This document shows, in pieces, positions 1-11,577 of a DNA stretch of 64,000 bases. Under the pieces are notes generated by a model. That model saw only the letters and a program-made list of their open reading frames with translations, did no database searches and had not been told where the DNA came from. Made by a program: the position numbers and the translations under genes. Origin of the DNA: Isoetes taiwanensis. Its lineage: Eukaryota > Streptophyta > Lycopodiopsida > Isoetales > Isoetaceae. The DNA lies in assembly GCA_021234155.1 (NCBI GenBank), contig JAJEKV010000077.1, forward strand, positions 2,919,991 through 2,983,990, in the 5' to 3' direction. How positions within the stretch are numbered: position 1 is the first letter of the stretch; every line of letters starts with the position of its first letter.

Positions 1-1210
1 ACGTGTGTGTGAGCTAGCCTTTCATGCCATAACTTAACTGATGGATGCATTGTTGCGTTCATACTAACTACCTCATCTTTGTTTAATTCAAACAAATCAC
101 CTTTTCTTTTAGCTAGAAACACAACTTTATTATTATCAAGATTTTCACATACTTTCTTGTCAAAATCACTCTATATTTTAAATCCACTAATCGACTATTC
201 GAGATCAAATTTTTGATCAAATTTGGCACACACACGCCCTTTAAGCTTACAGGTTTTCCATTAAGATCAAACAACTCCAGCAAACCCACTCCTTCAACTT
301 GTTGCAAACGTCCGTTGCCCAATTGAATATGTCTCGTTCCAATTCCTGAGCATCCCGTAAGCATTTTTGAAGAGTTGACTATAGATCGCTCAGCTACACT
401 ATCTATTACAAGAGAGTTAGTACGTGTATCATGTTTAATAGCAAGAAAAGAGTTATAAATTACCTCAGCGTCGTCTTCTTTCATATTTGCTTCAATAGCC
501 ATATTCACAACACTAGATTTACTCTGATCTCTTCCCCTTATAGTTCCATATGCACTTCCTCCTCTTCTCCCTTTGATTCTTTGGACTAGAACACTTAGAT
601 GAAATATGCCCTCTCCACCGCGAATTATAACAAGAAATCATTGTTAGCTAGATTCGGCGTTAGCTTTTCACATGACCATATTCATTGCAGACAAAGCATG
701 GACCAATTTTACTTTCCTCCTCACGACCTCGAGATCGACTAGCATATAAAACTTCGCCCCTTCATTTTCATCCTTTGCAACTCCTTTACATTCGATCCTC
801 GATGAAGGCAATTCTTTTCCGCCTCTTCATAACTTTTTGCAACATTTCTCACCGAATTGCATTTGTTCATAAGCGTAAAAAGCTCTTGAGATAGTTAGTA
901 ACTTCGGCTTCTTTTGAAAAACATGGCACCGCCAGCCTTTCAAATCAAATAATATCAATCAAGGTTTAAAAAAACTTCGGATTATCGCCTTCATGATATT
1001 TAAGATGTCTTAGCTCCTTTTCCAAAACATCAACTGTGATGATGATTTTACTTTCATAAATTTTTAGAAGATATAACCACATATCTTGTGGGACAAATCC
1101 TTGCAATTTTGTTAAAATACTAGAGCTTATCTTGCTATAAATGATACCCTTTCTCGTTAACCTTTCTTTGAAGGCTCCCATCATGTCGGATGTTCCAAAG
1201 AAGGTTGGAC
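1..1210 (-). mobile_element. Copia retrotransposon remnant: gag C-terminus, zinc knuckles, start of protease and GAG-pre-integrase
   Basis: Read on the minus strand, 1184-966 encodes a gag piece (KLQGFVPQDMWLYLLKIYES) of the UBN2/DUF4219 type. Around 690-590 there are two zinc-knuckle-like stretches (CFVCNEYGH and GHISSKC). From 508 to 113 comes a Copia protease and linker region, with a degenerate VIDS motif, LGNGRLQQVEGVG and LISNSRLVDLKYRVILTRK. This is the usual Copia order gag, CCHC, PR. Frames shift between the pieces and stops interrupt them, so the element is dead. It is cut by the window start, so integrase and RT would lie outside. It is distantly related in layout to the Copia pieces at 23.6-26.0 kb. 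Confidence 0.75.
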
Positions 1211-2360
1211 TTATCCTTCTCTTTCCAAGTTGACTTTTAAGCCTGCATATCGCCTCTTAGGCTCATCCGCTCCCTTTTGGTGGCTTTCATTAATATCCAA
1301 AATCCCTTCTCATTTGAGAATCCCTTTTGATCTTGGCTTTCCATACTTGAAAGTCGAATCCGCATTAAAACCTCTACAACACTTAGCAACAATAGAAATA
1401 TTCTCGATCAAAACCTCGCACTTCCCGCGGTTTAAAACACCTCCGGGGGTAATCTCGACGATCCGATCCAACTCTGCTTCAATCCATTCAAGAAATAAAC
1501 TCAGGCGGATGCTGCTTACTTATTTCACCACCGCTAACTAACAAAAGAGTCTTGTATTTTGATATTTTCTTGCATTTTTGTCCAGCACAAATACTCTTTG
1601 TTTTGTCGGTTTGATCAACACATGCCTACCATGTGTTATTCCCTATGCATAACCATTGTAACATGATTAATATTCTAACAATAATGAGTTCTGTGATGAA
1701 GTAGAAAATGGTTATCCACAATTGAATGGGTTGAAGATTGTGGATTCGACGATTAACACCACCGAGGGCGATCTTTCATGGGTGCCGCTAATAATAATGC
1801 TTTCTACAATTATAATCTTCCAATCCGCCAATACTTGCAGGGATGTTACCGATGTGTTGAAACGGACATCATAACGCTTGTTGGATCTTCTTGATTGGAT
1901 TACGGTATGACAATGATGTTTTAGTTGAGCAAACTTTTAATGGTAGAAAAGTGGCGTAAATTTTGGCACTCAATGGCGGAATTTTTAATGGCGGAATTTT
2001 GGCATTAGAATTTTGACAATGTGTTGATAATATGTTCAATGTAATGGTGTTAACTGTTTCTATATGATGTTGTTAATCTATTTCAATATGATGGTGTTAA
2101 ATCTTTTTTTAGTGATGTTAATCTATTTTTTCAATGTAATGGAAACTCGGTAGTGAATCACCACCGAGAAAACCTTTCCCAAAAAAACTTACGAAAAACC
2201 AAAATTGTAAGAAATTTCAAGGTCTTAAAGGTTACGTTTGTTACGTCAGTTAAACAAGGTGTCTTGATGAGGTTGCCCTCCATGGCCGTAAGCATAAGGA
2301 CAAGTCTAATTGAGCAGAGAATGGAAATACATGTTTTGTCCGCATAAAATGAGAGAACCT
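1211..2360. other. Non-coding stretch, nothing recognised
   Basis: Short ORFs only, none with a recognisable domain. Around 1920-2140 there is AT-rich, locally repetitive text (variants of GGCGGAATTTT and of GATGTTAATCTATTT). It may be the decayed flank of the Copia remnant on the left or the 5' side of LINE-1. Confidence 0.5.
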
Positions 2361-2365
2361 CTCTC

Positions 2366-2437
2366 CCCTCTCTCCCTCCCTCCCTCCCTCCCTCCCTCCC
2401 TCTCTCTCTCTCCCTCTCTCTCTCACACACACACACA
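2366..2437. repeat. Compound microsatellite (CTCC)n-(CT)n-(CA)n
   Basis: A run of CTCC units passes into CT and then CA dinucleotides. The apparent ORFs across it (arginine/glutamate/glycine-rich on the minus strand) are by-products of the repeat. Confidence 0.95.
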
Positions 2438-2486
2438 TAAAAATGCATCTCATAGATCATGATCTAGTAGGCAAAAAATAATCAAT

Positions 2487-2526
2487 CCTCCCTCCCTCCC
2501 TCCCTCCCCCCCCTCCCTCCCCCTCC
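2487..2526. repeat. Second (CTCC)n microsatellite
   Basis: CTCC units with an internal C-run, 50 bp after the first array and of the same motif, so the two may be one array split by about 50 bp. Confidence 0.9.
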
Positions 2527-3574
2527 ACAATGGGGTATCATGGCACAAAAAATTAGGTCTAGAATGGGAGAAAAACAAAGGGGAGAATATATCAAGGGGA
2601 GAATAGGGGAAAAGGGAGCCGGCTCCGAAGCTTCTCCGATCTCCGCCCGGGGGGTGGAGGGAGTTGGGATCTTTGCCATTCCGGATCGCGAGGGGCCACC
2701 TCCGGGGCTAAAAATAACAAAAAAAGGCACAAAAGGGACTTTGTAACGGTTTGCGGACTGCGATCAAAGACCTATCATCGAAACCGGCTACGCGGGACGA
2801 ATCCGAGGAAGAACACTGATGAAAGTGAAAAGGAGAAGAAAATGTGGAGGATCGAATCCGTGATTCCGCGACAGAAATGTTTGTTTGATGAAACATAGTA
2901 TGAAAATGATGTTGAATGATTTCAAAACGCAATTTATGCGTAGAGTTTATGGGCAATGTTATGCAAGAAATGATAAGGGAAGTGAAGCAAACACCGGCAA
3001 TGGATTTTCGTGAGAGATGAATAGAATTAAACAGAAAATCTTGAGGCAATACCAAAATTAAAAGAGGATCCGATTTGCAAAAGAATAACATCAATGGGAA
3101 TCCAAGTAATCAAGTGAAAAAAGGGAGGAAACTAGAGTTGAAGATCTGACTAACAGAGCTGAAGCAACAACTATCCCGCTTCATGGAGGAACATGACGAA
3201 GAAATAGGAGACCAATCTCTCGATCGATAGTCTTGCCGTAAAGAAGAAAATGAGAAAGCAAAGATTGCCGTGCGATGAATTGCTTAAGGATAAAATGTAG
3301 ATTGAGCACACCGGAATTGTAGATGCATATAGAGTTGGCGTAAAGCCGGAATGGAATAGACATATGGTACTAAAATCGCGGAGAAAGAAGATCTGGGTTT
3401 AATATACTTAAGAAAAAAGCTCTCAAGGGACCAACATTTGGATCAATGAAGACTTAACAAAGGAGCAGCTCGTGGAGAGAAAAGAAGAAGAAAAATTCAA
3501 GGAGTTTAAGAGCCGAACAAAAGCAGTTTGGAGGAAGGAAAGGTTGTTGTAGGTAAATAGGAAAGCGAGATCAT

Positions 3575-4340
3575 CGATCGGGACATGGAATATTAACATG
3601 CTTACGACTCAAAGATAAGTAGCATGTCCTATATTCTCCATCAATTAGATGTCATATTTTTGTTGAGACTTGGGAACACTAACAAAGATGAACTACCTCC
3701 AACACCCAATTTTTGTAAAATTTCGTCGATGCTGAATGCAATAGGTACAAGCTATAGGGGAATGATGGCATTGCATGCTATGTGAGAGATGTATTCAAAC
3801 ACGTGGTTAGAGAGATTAATATCAAGAAATCAAAGCAAGCATATATGGGTGGAACTATCGGGTCAGAAAAATGTGTATGTGCAAATGTCGCTATTATGCA
3901 CCACTTCATAAAACCAAGATACAACAACTCGATATAGATAGAACAGATCCGGTTGTTTCCCAAAGAGCAAGATATAGTCCTTATCTAAACAAGGGACATA
4001 ATTAATGGGAGATTTTAATGAAGGATTGTAAAATAGACAAGCAATGATATGGAGGCAGATGGGGATCCCTTTATGGATGGAAGAAATGGATGCGGTGATG
4101 AACTCAAGTAGCAATGTGGAAAAGACATATCTCGATGATAAAGCATATATAACACAAATGGGAAGATGGTTATTGGATTTGTGTAATGGATTAAATTTGA
4201 GATCCTTGAATAAATTAGACTCCGTGACCGTGTAGATGCACGACTCGTAGATGGTAAAAAGTGGTTGATTATGTCATTGGGAATGAAGAAATATCGAGAA
4301 AATCACAAAACTCCAAGTGATGGAGCAAAGACCAGAATTT
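3575..4340 (+). pseudogene. LINE-1 endonuclease domain (APE-like), broken
   Basis: An exonuclease/endonuclease/phosphatase-type domain that would nick target DNA for target-primed reverse transcription. Visible pieces are GTWNINML at the start, MGDFNEG from 4005 (the GDFN motif), LLDLCNGLNLRSLN at about 4170-4215, and VDYVIGNEE at 4263-4290 followed by FDHVPIVIHFE (the SDH-type end). Several frameshifts and stops separate them. Confidence 0.75.
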
Positions 4341-5009
4341 GATCATGTCCCTATTGTCATTCATTTTGAGATCAAAGAAAAAAAAATACTAGCACAAGAA
4401 AAGAAAACCAGTCCCATTATGATGGATAGAAAAGGTCACTATCTTCAAAAAACTTTGTGAAGATGAATTATCAGGAGCCGTTCGAAAATGCAAAGGGAAT
4501 TGAGCCAAAGATATTACTTTAGGGACATCATCATGGATGCAATAAAAAATGTTTTGCCTACGAGAAAAGCTAAGGGGCTGCTTTGTAATAGTTGGTTTGA
4601 TGCGATTGTAAGGCCGCATCTAAGATATATCGGGATGGCAAAGAAAGAGGATAAAAAGATGAGGCAAAAGAGGAATACACAAATTTAATTAGAAAAAGAA
4701 AAAGGAAATTCCTAAAGGAAAGCAAGGCAAGAAAAGTATGTCCATGAGCTCTTACGTAACCAAAAGTCCTTTTGGAGAAGGATGAAGAAGGGATCACCCG
4801 AAGGGCTGGGAATCAAGTCACAGAATCAGGGCAAGCATGTGCCAAAACCCTGAAACGTGGTAGAGTCAAATATGGTGATGGAACAAGTGTTTTGGCCTAT
4901 AATATCACGAGGGAGATGTTGCTATAGGACCAGTAAGCTTGCAACCGTAAAGCGGCTGATCCGGGTGGAGTAGTAGCAGTGATGCCGGGAATGGGGTGGG
5001 GAGAACTCG

Positions 5010-5840
5010 GTAGAACCTATTACAAGGATGTTTAATGCAAAAAGAAGGGAGAGTTTCCCCTGAGTCATGGCAAATTAACCGGGTTGTGCCCATCTTTAAA
5101 GCGGGAGGGATAAAAGCCGAGGCCAATTAACCATCGAATAATTTGGTGAGTAACATCTTCTCCAAGCTTTTGCATCCATTTTGGAAAACAAAGTAGCAAC
5201 CGGGCAGAAGAGCATTGATGAGAGCCAACCCGCGCCGGTTTTAGGCAGCCAGTCTACCAATTTTAGTCATCTTCAGTAATCATGGACTGGGAAAAGGGAA
5301 GAAGAATTTTGCATGCCGTTTTCATTGACTTTAGTAAAGCCGCTTGACATGGTCCCTAGGGAGTGCATTTGGAAAGAATGAGAAAATTAAATATTCCAAG
5401 TGAGAGTACAGTGATGCAACAGAGAGGATCTATGAAAAGGTGGTGGTGCAGCCGTCTCTCCCTAAACACCGAATGTAACGAAAGTGCTAAGCAATGTTGG
5501 TGTAAGGCAAGGCTGCCCATTATCTCCCACTTTATTTGGCCTATTCATAGACGAACCGAAGAATGATCTGAATCTAGGGCTCAGGGTTAATATAGCCGGA
5601 TATCCGGCCCTTCTTACGTATGTTGATGATGTAGTACTTCTCTCAAAGGAAAAGGCGGGTTACAAAAAGCATCTTGATGTGCCTTGCCGACTGCGACACC
5701 ATGGGAATGAAGGTCAATCTCTCAAAAAACAAACTTCGATGGTAGTGGGATCAAAAAGAACATTGACTTTTTCTATAAGGGAAAAAGATAGATTCACCGA
5801 TACATACAAGTATTTGGGTTTAGTTTTTGGATAAAAATTT
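5010..5840 (+). pseudogene. LINE-1 reverse transcriptase, broken
   Basis: Fingers region remnants (CPIFKAGG, IFSKLL) lie at about 5090-5170. The VFIDFSKA motif is near 5320. GVRQGCPLSPTLFGLFIDE begins near 5496. The catalytic YVDD is at 5619-5630, inside LLTYVDDVVLLSKEK. It continues to TYKYLGLVF at 5834. The best-preserved stretch is the 116-residue open frame 5484-5834, which keeps both catalytic aspartates of YVDD. Upstream parts are split over other frames, so the enzyme is not functional. Confidence 0.85.
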
Positions 5841-6640
5841 CCGGATGGAACAGTGTGTATCGAACAAAAGAACAAATGCTGGTCTAAGGGCAATATGCTA
5901 TGCAAAGAAGCCATGGGAAAGGCATATAATTTGAACATGAACTTGAAAAGAATGCTATCTGGATGTTTAGTACTGGTCGGTAGTCTTATGCGGTTGTGAA
6001 GTTTGAGGGTCAGGACTACCAAATTGTTTATGGGGTCCGGTAGAAAAGATTCAAAAAAGATTTCTATACGGAATTGGGAGTGAAAACTCAAACACCATAC
6101 GGATGATGTTGATTGAATCGCGGAATGATACCTTTAGAAGGGGAAGCCCTTGCCCGGACACTAGCATATGTAAATAAGATACAGTGGATGATGATAGGTT
6201 TGCCACATCTAGCCATGGTTGAAAGTGGAACAAATGGGCTGAATGGGGAATATCTTAGGCGGTCCAAATTTAAATGGGATATGAAGTTAGATGATTGTCC
6301 TAAGAAAGAAAAAAAATAGAGATTGGGTGAAAGAAGGAATGACAAAGACAATGTGGAAAAAAGCAAGGAAGAAAATGGTAGATTACCAAAAGATTTATGA
6401 ACCCTTTGTTGGTGAGTGAGGGTTATCTAAAAAACAGATGTCGAGGGAAGAAAAGAGTAGAAATATCGCATGCGGCTTGAGCTCACACCATCTAAGCATA
6501 GAGAGGGGAGATGGAAAAAATTCCAGGGAAAGGCGAACATCACCGGGGTTTGTGTGGCGAGGTGAAGATGAGAGACACACACTTTTATTGTGTCCAGGCA
6601 TATGAAAACTCTTGAGGGACGGAATATGGAGTACGGATCC

Positions 6641-6896
6641 TTAGAGGACCCTATTCAATTTGCATCCATCAGGTTGTGGGAAACTTCATCATTGAGGTTA
6701 TGAAGGTCGGGACATCATATATCTCTAGCATAGACACCCTCTAGCGGAGCGATGGGGAGAGATGTAGAAGTTATGGCGATGATACTTGATAGTGGAAGTT
6801 CATCAAATGATTGGATTGATGATTAAAGTGTATTATCGTCTCGATAGACTTGATGGTCTCGATGAGCGTAATAAAAATATTTCATTCATTTCATCT

Positions 6897-6945
<49 letters not shown>

Positions 6946-7589
6946 ACGTTGGCCACATGCTTGTAAAAACCATCTCTCATCACATACGGCTCCTCCCTAA
7001 ATGTACGTATTTTTTTGGGAGAGAGAGAGACAATTGTCTCGGCTTAACGACCTCGGTTATGGGCACAATTTTTGCTTTTTCGACAGTAACGTTCCATTCG
7101 GGTAAATTGTGGGATATTCAAGTCTGTTTTTCTTGGTTGGCTGACCTATGTGGGATATTTCATTTCTAGTTTTGCCCTCTACGCTTTCAATTCCGGCGCT
7201 AAACCATGGATCCGGTCATTCTTGGCATGATTGCCATGCTTTTCGGGCTGACACTCTGATTTTGCATTCGGAGATACTGCCAGAGCTACTTGCGCTCAAC
7301 GAGCTCGAAGACCCAATGACCCTGATTCGATGATGAAGTTTTAGAAAATAACAATGGTTTGCTTTTTCGCATCTGCAGCTTTAATGGTAATGGTTCCGAT
7401 GGGGTTAGAAGACCACCAAAGAAGATTTTGGATTGCTCCAAGGCAAAGAATACAAAGTGGGATAATATTGATAACCATGCTTGGAATTGTCGCCATCCTT
7501 TGAAAACGATATGTGGCACCAATTTTACGGGATGAAAAAGGGCCACATTTGAGAGACCGGTAGGTTTAATTGTGCCTTATCTCGTGGGG
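6641..7589. other. Interval between LINE-1 and the Harbinger transposase; mostly non-coding
   Basis: Contains a (TC)n microsatellite at 6897-6942. Short plus-strand ORFs at 6786-7333 have no recognisable domain. The 7340-7560 stretch may be 5' Harbinger sequence, because a short-loop transposase begins just after it, but no diagnostic motif is visible. Confidence 0.45.
6897..6942. repeat. (TC)n microsatellite
   Basis: About 22 TC units, uninterrupted. Confidence 0.95.
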
Positions 7590-8450
7590 CCGGGATTAAA
7601 GTAAGGCCCCTGTTGATCCAAGGAAAGCGATTGCTATGGTTACGCATTTTCAGCACACTGAGGGATATGCCCTTACATGTGGGACAAAGATTTTATGTTG
7701 GGAAAGCAGCGGTGCAAAAATATACCAAGAAAAGTCACTCTTGTATTGGCCTCCCAATCTTGTACAAACGGTTTGTTGCTATGCCCTCGGGAGCAAGATT
7801 AACTTTCGATGTATTAAGGAATTCCATGATGCAAATAGGGTTGCCCAATATATATGGTGCAGTTGATGGTTCCCACATCTTTTTATGGAGGAAACCAAAA
7901 AAAGGCTAATGGGGATGACTATTACATACAGACATGAGAGGCACTTGACACACATAGGTGTTTATAAATGTTTGTGTAACAAGAACGATTCAATCCATGA
8001 TTCCAACCGTTTAAGAAGAGCTCCATCTATAATAAAATTGCTTCCAAATTTTGCAAGAACAGTGGTGACTCGAGTGTGAAAACCGAAGAAAGGCCCTCTA
8101 ACGGACCAAGAGGTTCGGTAACTATTCTACCACTACTATTAGGTGATTGACTTATTCTAGCAATGGGCCCTTTCTCCTTAAAGTCTTTCCAAAAAATCGG
8201 GTGCTTATGGTAAGTTTAACAAAAGGATTTGTAGGGGCGGAGTGTGTGTGTAGAAAATGGATTTGGCATTGTCAAGGAAAAATTCCAGATTTTGAAACAC
8301 TTGCCGACATGTTGCCAAAACCTCCAAGATCATACATGCATGTTGTGTTCTTTGGAACTTTTGTATAATGGAAGACAAAGGGCTGGGACATCGCCAATTG
8401 AAGGCGATCCTCCACCAATATATTACTATGAAGCGAAGCCATGAATAGGT
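7590..8450 (+). pseudogene. PIF/Harbinger-type transposase (DDE_Tnp_4), broken
   Basis: The encoded protein would cut and paste PIF/Harbinger DNA transposons. The frame at 7613-7906 holds MPSGARLTFDVL followed by IYGAVDGSHI near 7850, the hallmark block with the first catalytic aspartate. The next piece (7885-8079) begins where DDE_Tnp_4 proteins usually have an N-Y/F-K stretch but shifts frame. At 8244-8385, FGIVKEKFQILKHL is the conserved C-terminal block. The middle aspartate region is not readable. At least three frameshifts make it a relic. I could not identify terminal inverted repeats or a 3-bp target duplication. Confidence 0.7.
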
Positions 8451-9144
8451 CCTTGAAAAAACAAGGTGATCAAATGAGGCACGTGTTATTTGAGAATCGG
8501 ATGGACATGTAATCCTCTGAATGGATTTTGTAGCAAAAAAAATGAAATCCATAATTCAATTCTATTGATTTGACCTCTTTAATTCTTTGTCTGCATTTTT
8601 ACAGAATGATGAAAATATAAATATGTTTGAAGCATAAGTTTAGAGCTTAATTTCCAACATATAGTTTAGAGCTCAAAACATTTCATTAAAAAACCCGGCA
8701 TTTGTTCTGAACATTGTGAGGTCAAATGACTTCACATTAAAGAACAAAGAAGACTATAAGAAATCAAGAGTACAGGTACAAGTAGGATAAACCAAGTTTG
8801 TATTCATAAGATTTCTTTACATGGGCATATGCTGCCCTGTTCAAAACAGTTCAGCATCAGAGCAGCCTGTTACAATCTAAGTGAGTCAAATGACTTCACA
8901 ATACAAAACAATGAGCATAGGTAATTTGCATGAATAGATGAACACAATGTTTTTCATTTGTCAGATCCCGAGCAATCACATCAGCAAAAAAATGGCATGC
9001 ATGCCATTTTATATATAACAAAAGCCTGTTACAAAAAGAAAATGGACAACAAAAAAAAAAGTGAGACAAATCATGATTTTTTTTTTCTCAAAGCCGGGGA
9101 CATAGCTCGCACTGAAAGGTTAGACTTCGTATTTCATGGAGGCA
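8451..9144. other. AT-rich non-coding stretch
   Basis: No ORF with a recognisable domain. A phrase of the type GTCAAATGACTTCACA appears twice (about 8722 and 8886), about 164 bp apart, which may mark an old local duplication. Probably the 3' flank of the Harbinger element. Confidence 0.4.
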
Positions 9145-9429
9145 CTATTTTTCTTCATGCCTAATGTACATACACTCCATATGGCCTGTCCAGTTCCTAG
9201 CAGAATTTGAGGCCCATTCCAAAACCTCAGCTTCTATATTCACCTCCATTTTCAAAAAAGCTGTAATGGTCTGCTTGGAGAAGCTGCAATGGATAAATTT
9301 GTGGGACAAGATTTCCACTTCAGGGTTTGCAAGCTCGACCGAGGGGGAGGAGTATTGGCTTTCTTCTTGCTCGTCAGAAGAGTCTTCATCCTGCACCTGG
9401 TTCTCCTGAAATAGGTTTTCTAAGCTCAC
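9145..9429 (-). CDS. Unrecognised acidic short ORF
   Basis: A 94-residue frame. It starts MSLENLFQENQ, has an acidic serine-rich stretch (DEDSSDEQEESQYSSPS), and ends ARNWTGHMECMYIRHEEK. I recognise no family. It sits between a Harbinger transposase and a coiled-coil ORF on the same strand, so it may be an exon of a transposon accessory protein, but nothing in it proves that. It could also be a chance frame. Confidence 0.25.
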   Translation of the reverse strand: MSLENLFQENQVQDEDSSDEQEESQYSSPSVELANPEVEILSHKFIHCSFSKQTITAFLKMEVNIEAEVLEWASNSARNWTGHMECMYIRHEEK

Positions 9430-9811
9430 TGGATGATCATCGACTCATGAACTAAAAGCACTACTATCGGGGAAGAATTTCTTCACTAGTAGTAGGCCAT
9501 GAAGAATATTTAGAGTAATAAGACAGCTCACTGGAAGAAGAAGCAGAAGAATCTTGGAGGAAGATGAAGATGAGCTTGGAGAACGAGGGCGTTTACGGTT
9601 CACGATTCGAACCATGTTGAGGAGCGGCTTGCATGCAAGGAATTCAGAAAGCTTAAATAGCCTTTACGAATTTGGGTGATTGCGACTAGAAGACAATAAT
9701 TAATACTAAAGAAATAGGCCAGTACAAGTCTTTCAATATTTAGGAATACTAGTGGGTTTGAGACAGTTCCAAAATAGAATTTCTAAAAAGCAGAAAACTG
9801 AAAACGAACCT

Positions 9812-10069
9812 CTAGTCCTTGTTCTTGGCAGCCAGTTTAGCAATTTCGAGCAATGTCTCCTTTGTCATTTCACAAATGCTTTGAGTCATTGCAGCCATGG
9901 ACTCAGCAATTTTCAAACTGTTGGCAAACCTTAGTGCTTCCAATTCCCTAACCAACTCAATTTTTCTTGCACTTTCTTCTTTCAGGGAATCCAATTTCTT
10001 TACCTCAGTGTCCCCAAATGTGCTTGCCATTTGTGATATTCCTATTGTAATGTCCTCATCTATCTGCAA
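9812..10069 (-). CDS. Coiled-coil ORF, possibly the C-terminus of a Harbinger-associated Myb/SANT-like protein
   Basis: An 85-residue frame rich in A, E, K and L with heptad-like spacing (LDSLKEESARKIELVRELEA; SICEMTKETLLEIAKLAAK). Plant Myb/SANT-like proteins linked to PIF/Harbinger transposons often end in such a helix and are encoded next to the transposase. Here the transposase remnant lies 1.4 kb to the left on the opposite strand, which fits a convergent two-gene element. The Myb domain itself was not found upstream (minus strand 10070-10230), so the assignment is tentative. Confidence 0.35.
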   Translation of the reverse strand: MQIDEDITIGISQMASTFGDTEVKKLDSLKEESARKIELVRELEALRFANSLKIAESMAAMTQSICEMTKETLLEIAKLAAKNKD

Positions 10070-10229
10070 CCTGGACTTCTTTCTACTTGTTGGTTTTCCA
10101 CAAACTCAGGTAGTTACATCTGTGGTGATCTAGGACAGAAGAATCATGCGGTTTCTGTTGGTGTCCTATTGCTTGGAATGTTGGGCATGGTGGGACTTTC
10201 AGTTTCCGTGTTTACATTATTATGAATAC

Positions 10230-11281
10230 AAATCACTTTTCTTAACCTTTTGTGCATAATATATTCAACATCATTGACCTGAATAATCTTTTGCATCATG
10301 TCCCCTCTGAATTATATATTGCATGCATCATGTTGTCTCTGAACTCTATGTTGCATGCATGTACAAGATCGCTGTAAAACTCAACTTAATAAAATTTTGA
10401 CCGTAAATGAAGCACCTATATCAAAAATTTTCCTTGCTGCATATAACCTTGCATTTTATATTCATATATATTTCACAAGAGTCATGTGACACGTTTTGTC
10501 ATGTAACTCCAAGTAAATGTTTGAACTTATTAAACTTCATCTTAGGCAATGCTTTTGTGAAGATATCTGTAACTTGATCCTGTGCACCAACTTATATGAC
10601 TGTAATATATTTCTTGCTAACCATTTTTCTTATGAAATGTATGTGAAGCTCAATGTGTTTGGTCCTCTGGGGCAAAACTAAATTCTTAGTAATGGCTATA
10701 CAACTCTGACTATCACTTAGAAAAATAGTAGGATCTGTTTGAACAATACCAAGTTCATCTAACGACCTTCTGGTCCATATAATTTTCTTAACAACAAGAG
10801 TATCTGCAGTATATTCAGCTTCAGCTGATGACATTGCAATACTGGATTGCTTTTTAAATTTCCATGCAATTGATGCACCTCTAAGGTGAATTGAAAATCC
10901 TGAAGTGGATTTTCTATAGTCTAGGATCCGATGCTTGATTTTGCATCACAATAGCAATGAGAGTCAAATCTTTACTAGAATAGCAAATGCCTTGATCTTG
11001 AGTTTCTTCCAAAATTTTCAAGACTCTTTTGCAATTGTCTATTGCATTTTTCCTGGATTATTCGAGTATCTATTTAGCAGACTTATTGATAATGCAATAT
11101 TAGGTCTGGTGCAGTTAGATACATATATAGGCATTCTATTAGTTCTCTATAAAGTGCCCCTTCCATTTCTTCAACATCTTTTGTTATTTCGGGACATATT
11201 TCTTCTGAAATCTTACGATTAGGGACTAGAGGAATATCTACTGCCTTACAAAATTCCAATCCAAAGCTTTTGCCATCCAAG
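10230..11281 (-). mobile_element. Copia element remnant: end of RT, RNase H and 3' untranslated part
   Basis: On the minus strand, 11292-11083 encodes the RT/RNase H linker (VEEMEGALYRELIECLYMY) and 10834-10592 encodes Copia RNase H (SSAEAEYTADTLVVKKIIWT, LSDSQSCIAITKN, RTKHIELHIHFIRK). Downstream the sequence (10580-10230) is non-coding with TTGCATGCAT-type motifs. The same sequence occurs on the plus strand at about 36940-37980, so these are two inverted copies of one family. Frames are broken and no LTR is visible on this copy, whose homology ends near 10230. Confidence 0.85.
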
Positions 11282-11577
11282 GCTTTAGTCAAAGGGTTGG
11301 GTGAAAAGCTGAAAAGGTTGGAGGAAACTCTTACAAGTTTTATAGCATCGTGAAAATAATTGTTGATAATGGGTCTGTGAACCTACAAGAAGGAACTTTT
11401 GTACATGCTTTTCTGAGATAAATACACATTTGTGTAACTTAAAATGATTTCTCATAGCACAAGATAGAGGAAGGGGAGGTCCTTCAGAAGTGACCTCAAC
11501 ATGTTAGACACAACTTCCATCTTTCTAATGTTCCAAATTTTAAGCTTGATGATCGTCTTCAATTTTTTGTTTTCTAA
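11282..11577 (-). repeat. Copy C: inverted partial copy of a segment from blocks A and B
   Basis: The reverse complement matches 17262-17610 (block A) and 39530-39830 (block B), including GTTGATAATGGGTCTGTGAA and CTTGATGATCGTCTTCAATT. Copy C lacks about 66 bp that A and B have, between ACAAGTT and the TGAAAATAATTGTTG that follows. It is joined abruptly to Copia sequence on one side and to an LTR start at 11578 on the other. Confidence 0.85.

Larger units (their letters stand above)
2950..6640 (+). mobile_element. LINE-1: degenerate non-LTR retrotransposon with ORF1 tail, endonuclease and reverse transcriptase
   Basis: The order of coding remnants on the plus strand is that of a LINE. A charged, coiled ORF1-like tail (INEDLTKEQLVERKEEEKFK) lies at about 3430-3560. 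An endonuclease starts at GTWNINML near 3580. The reverse transcriptase runs to about 5840. A C-terminal zinc-knuckle-like end (ERHTLLLCPG) lies near 6570-6605. Frames change many times and stops are frequent, so nothing functional remains. No target-site duplication or poly(A) tail was located, and both ends are approximate. Three LINEs of different sequence occur in this window; this is the most broken. Confidence 0.8.

Noticed and set aside
2158-2460. Arginine/glutamate/glycine-rich ORFs over the CTCC repeats
   Set aside because: They exist only because the tetranucleotide repeat has no stop in that frame; nothing protein-like flanks them.
2540-2746. Plus-strand ORF before LINE-1 as its ORF1 start
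   Set aside because: Low-complexity G/K-rich text beside the microsatellite, with no zinc knuckle or coiled coil to support it.
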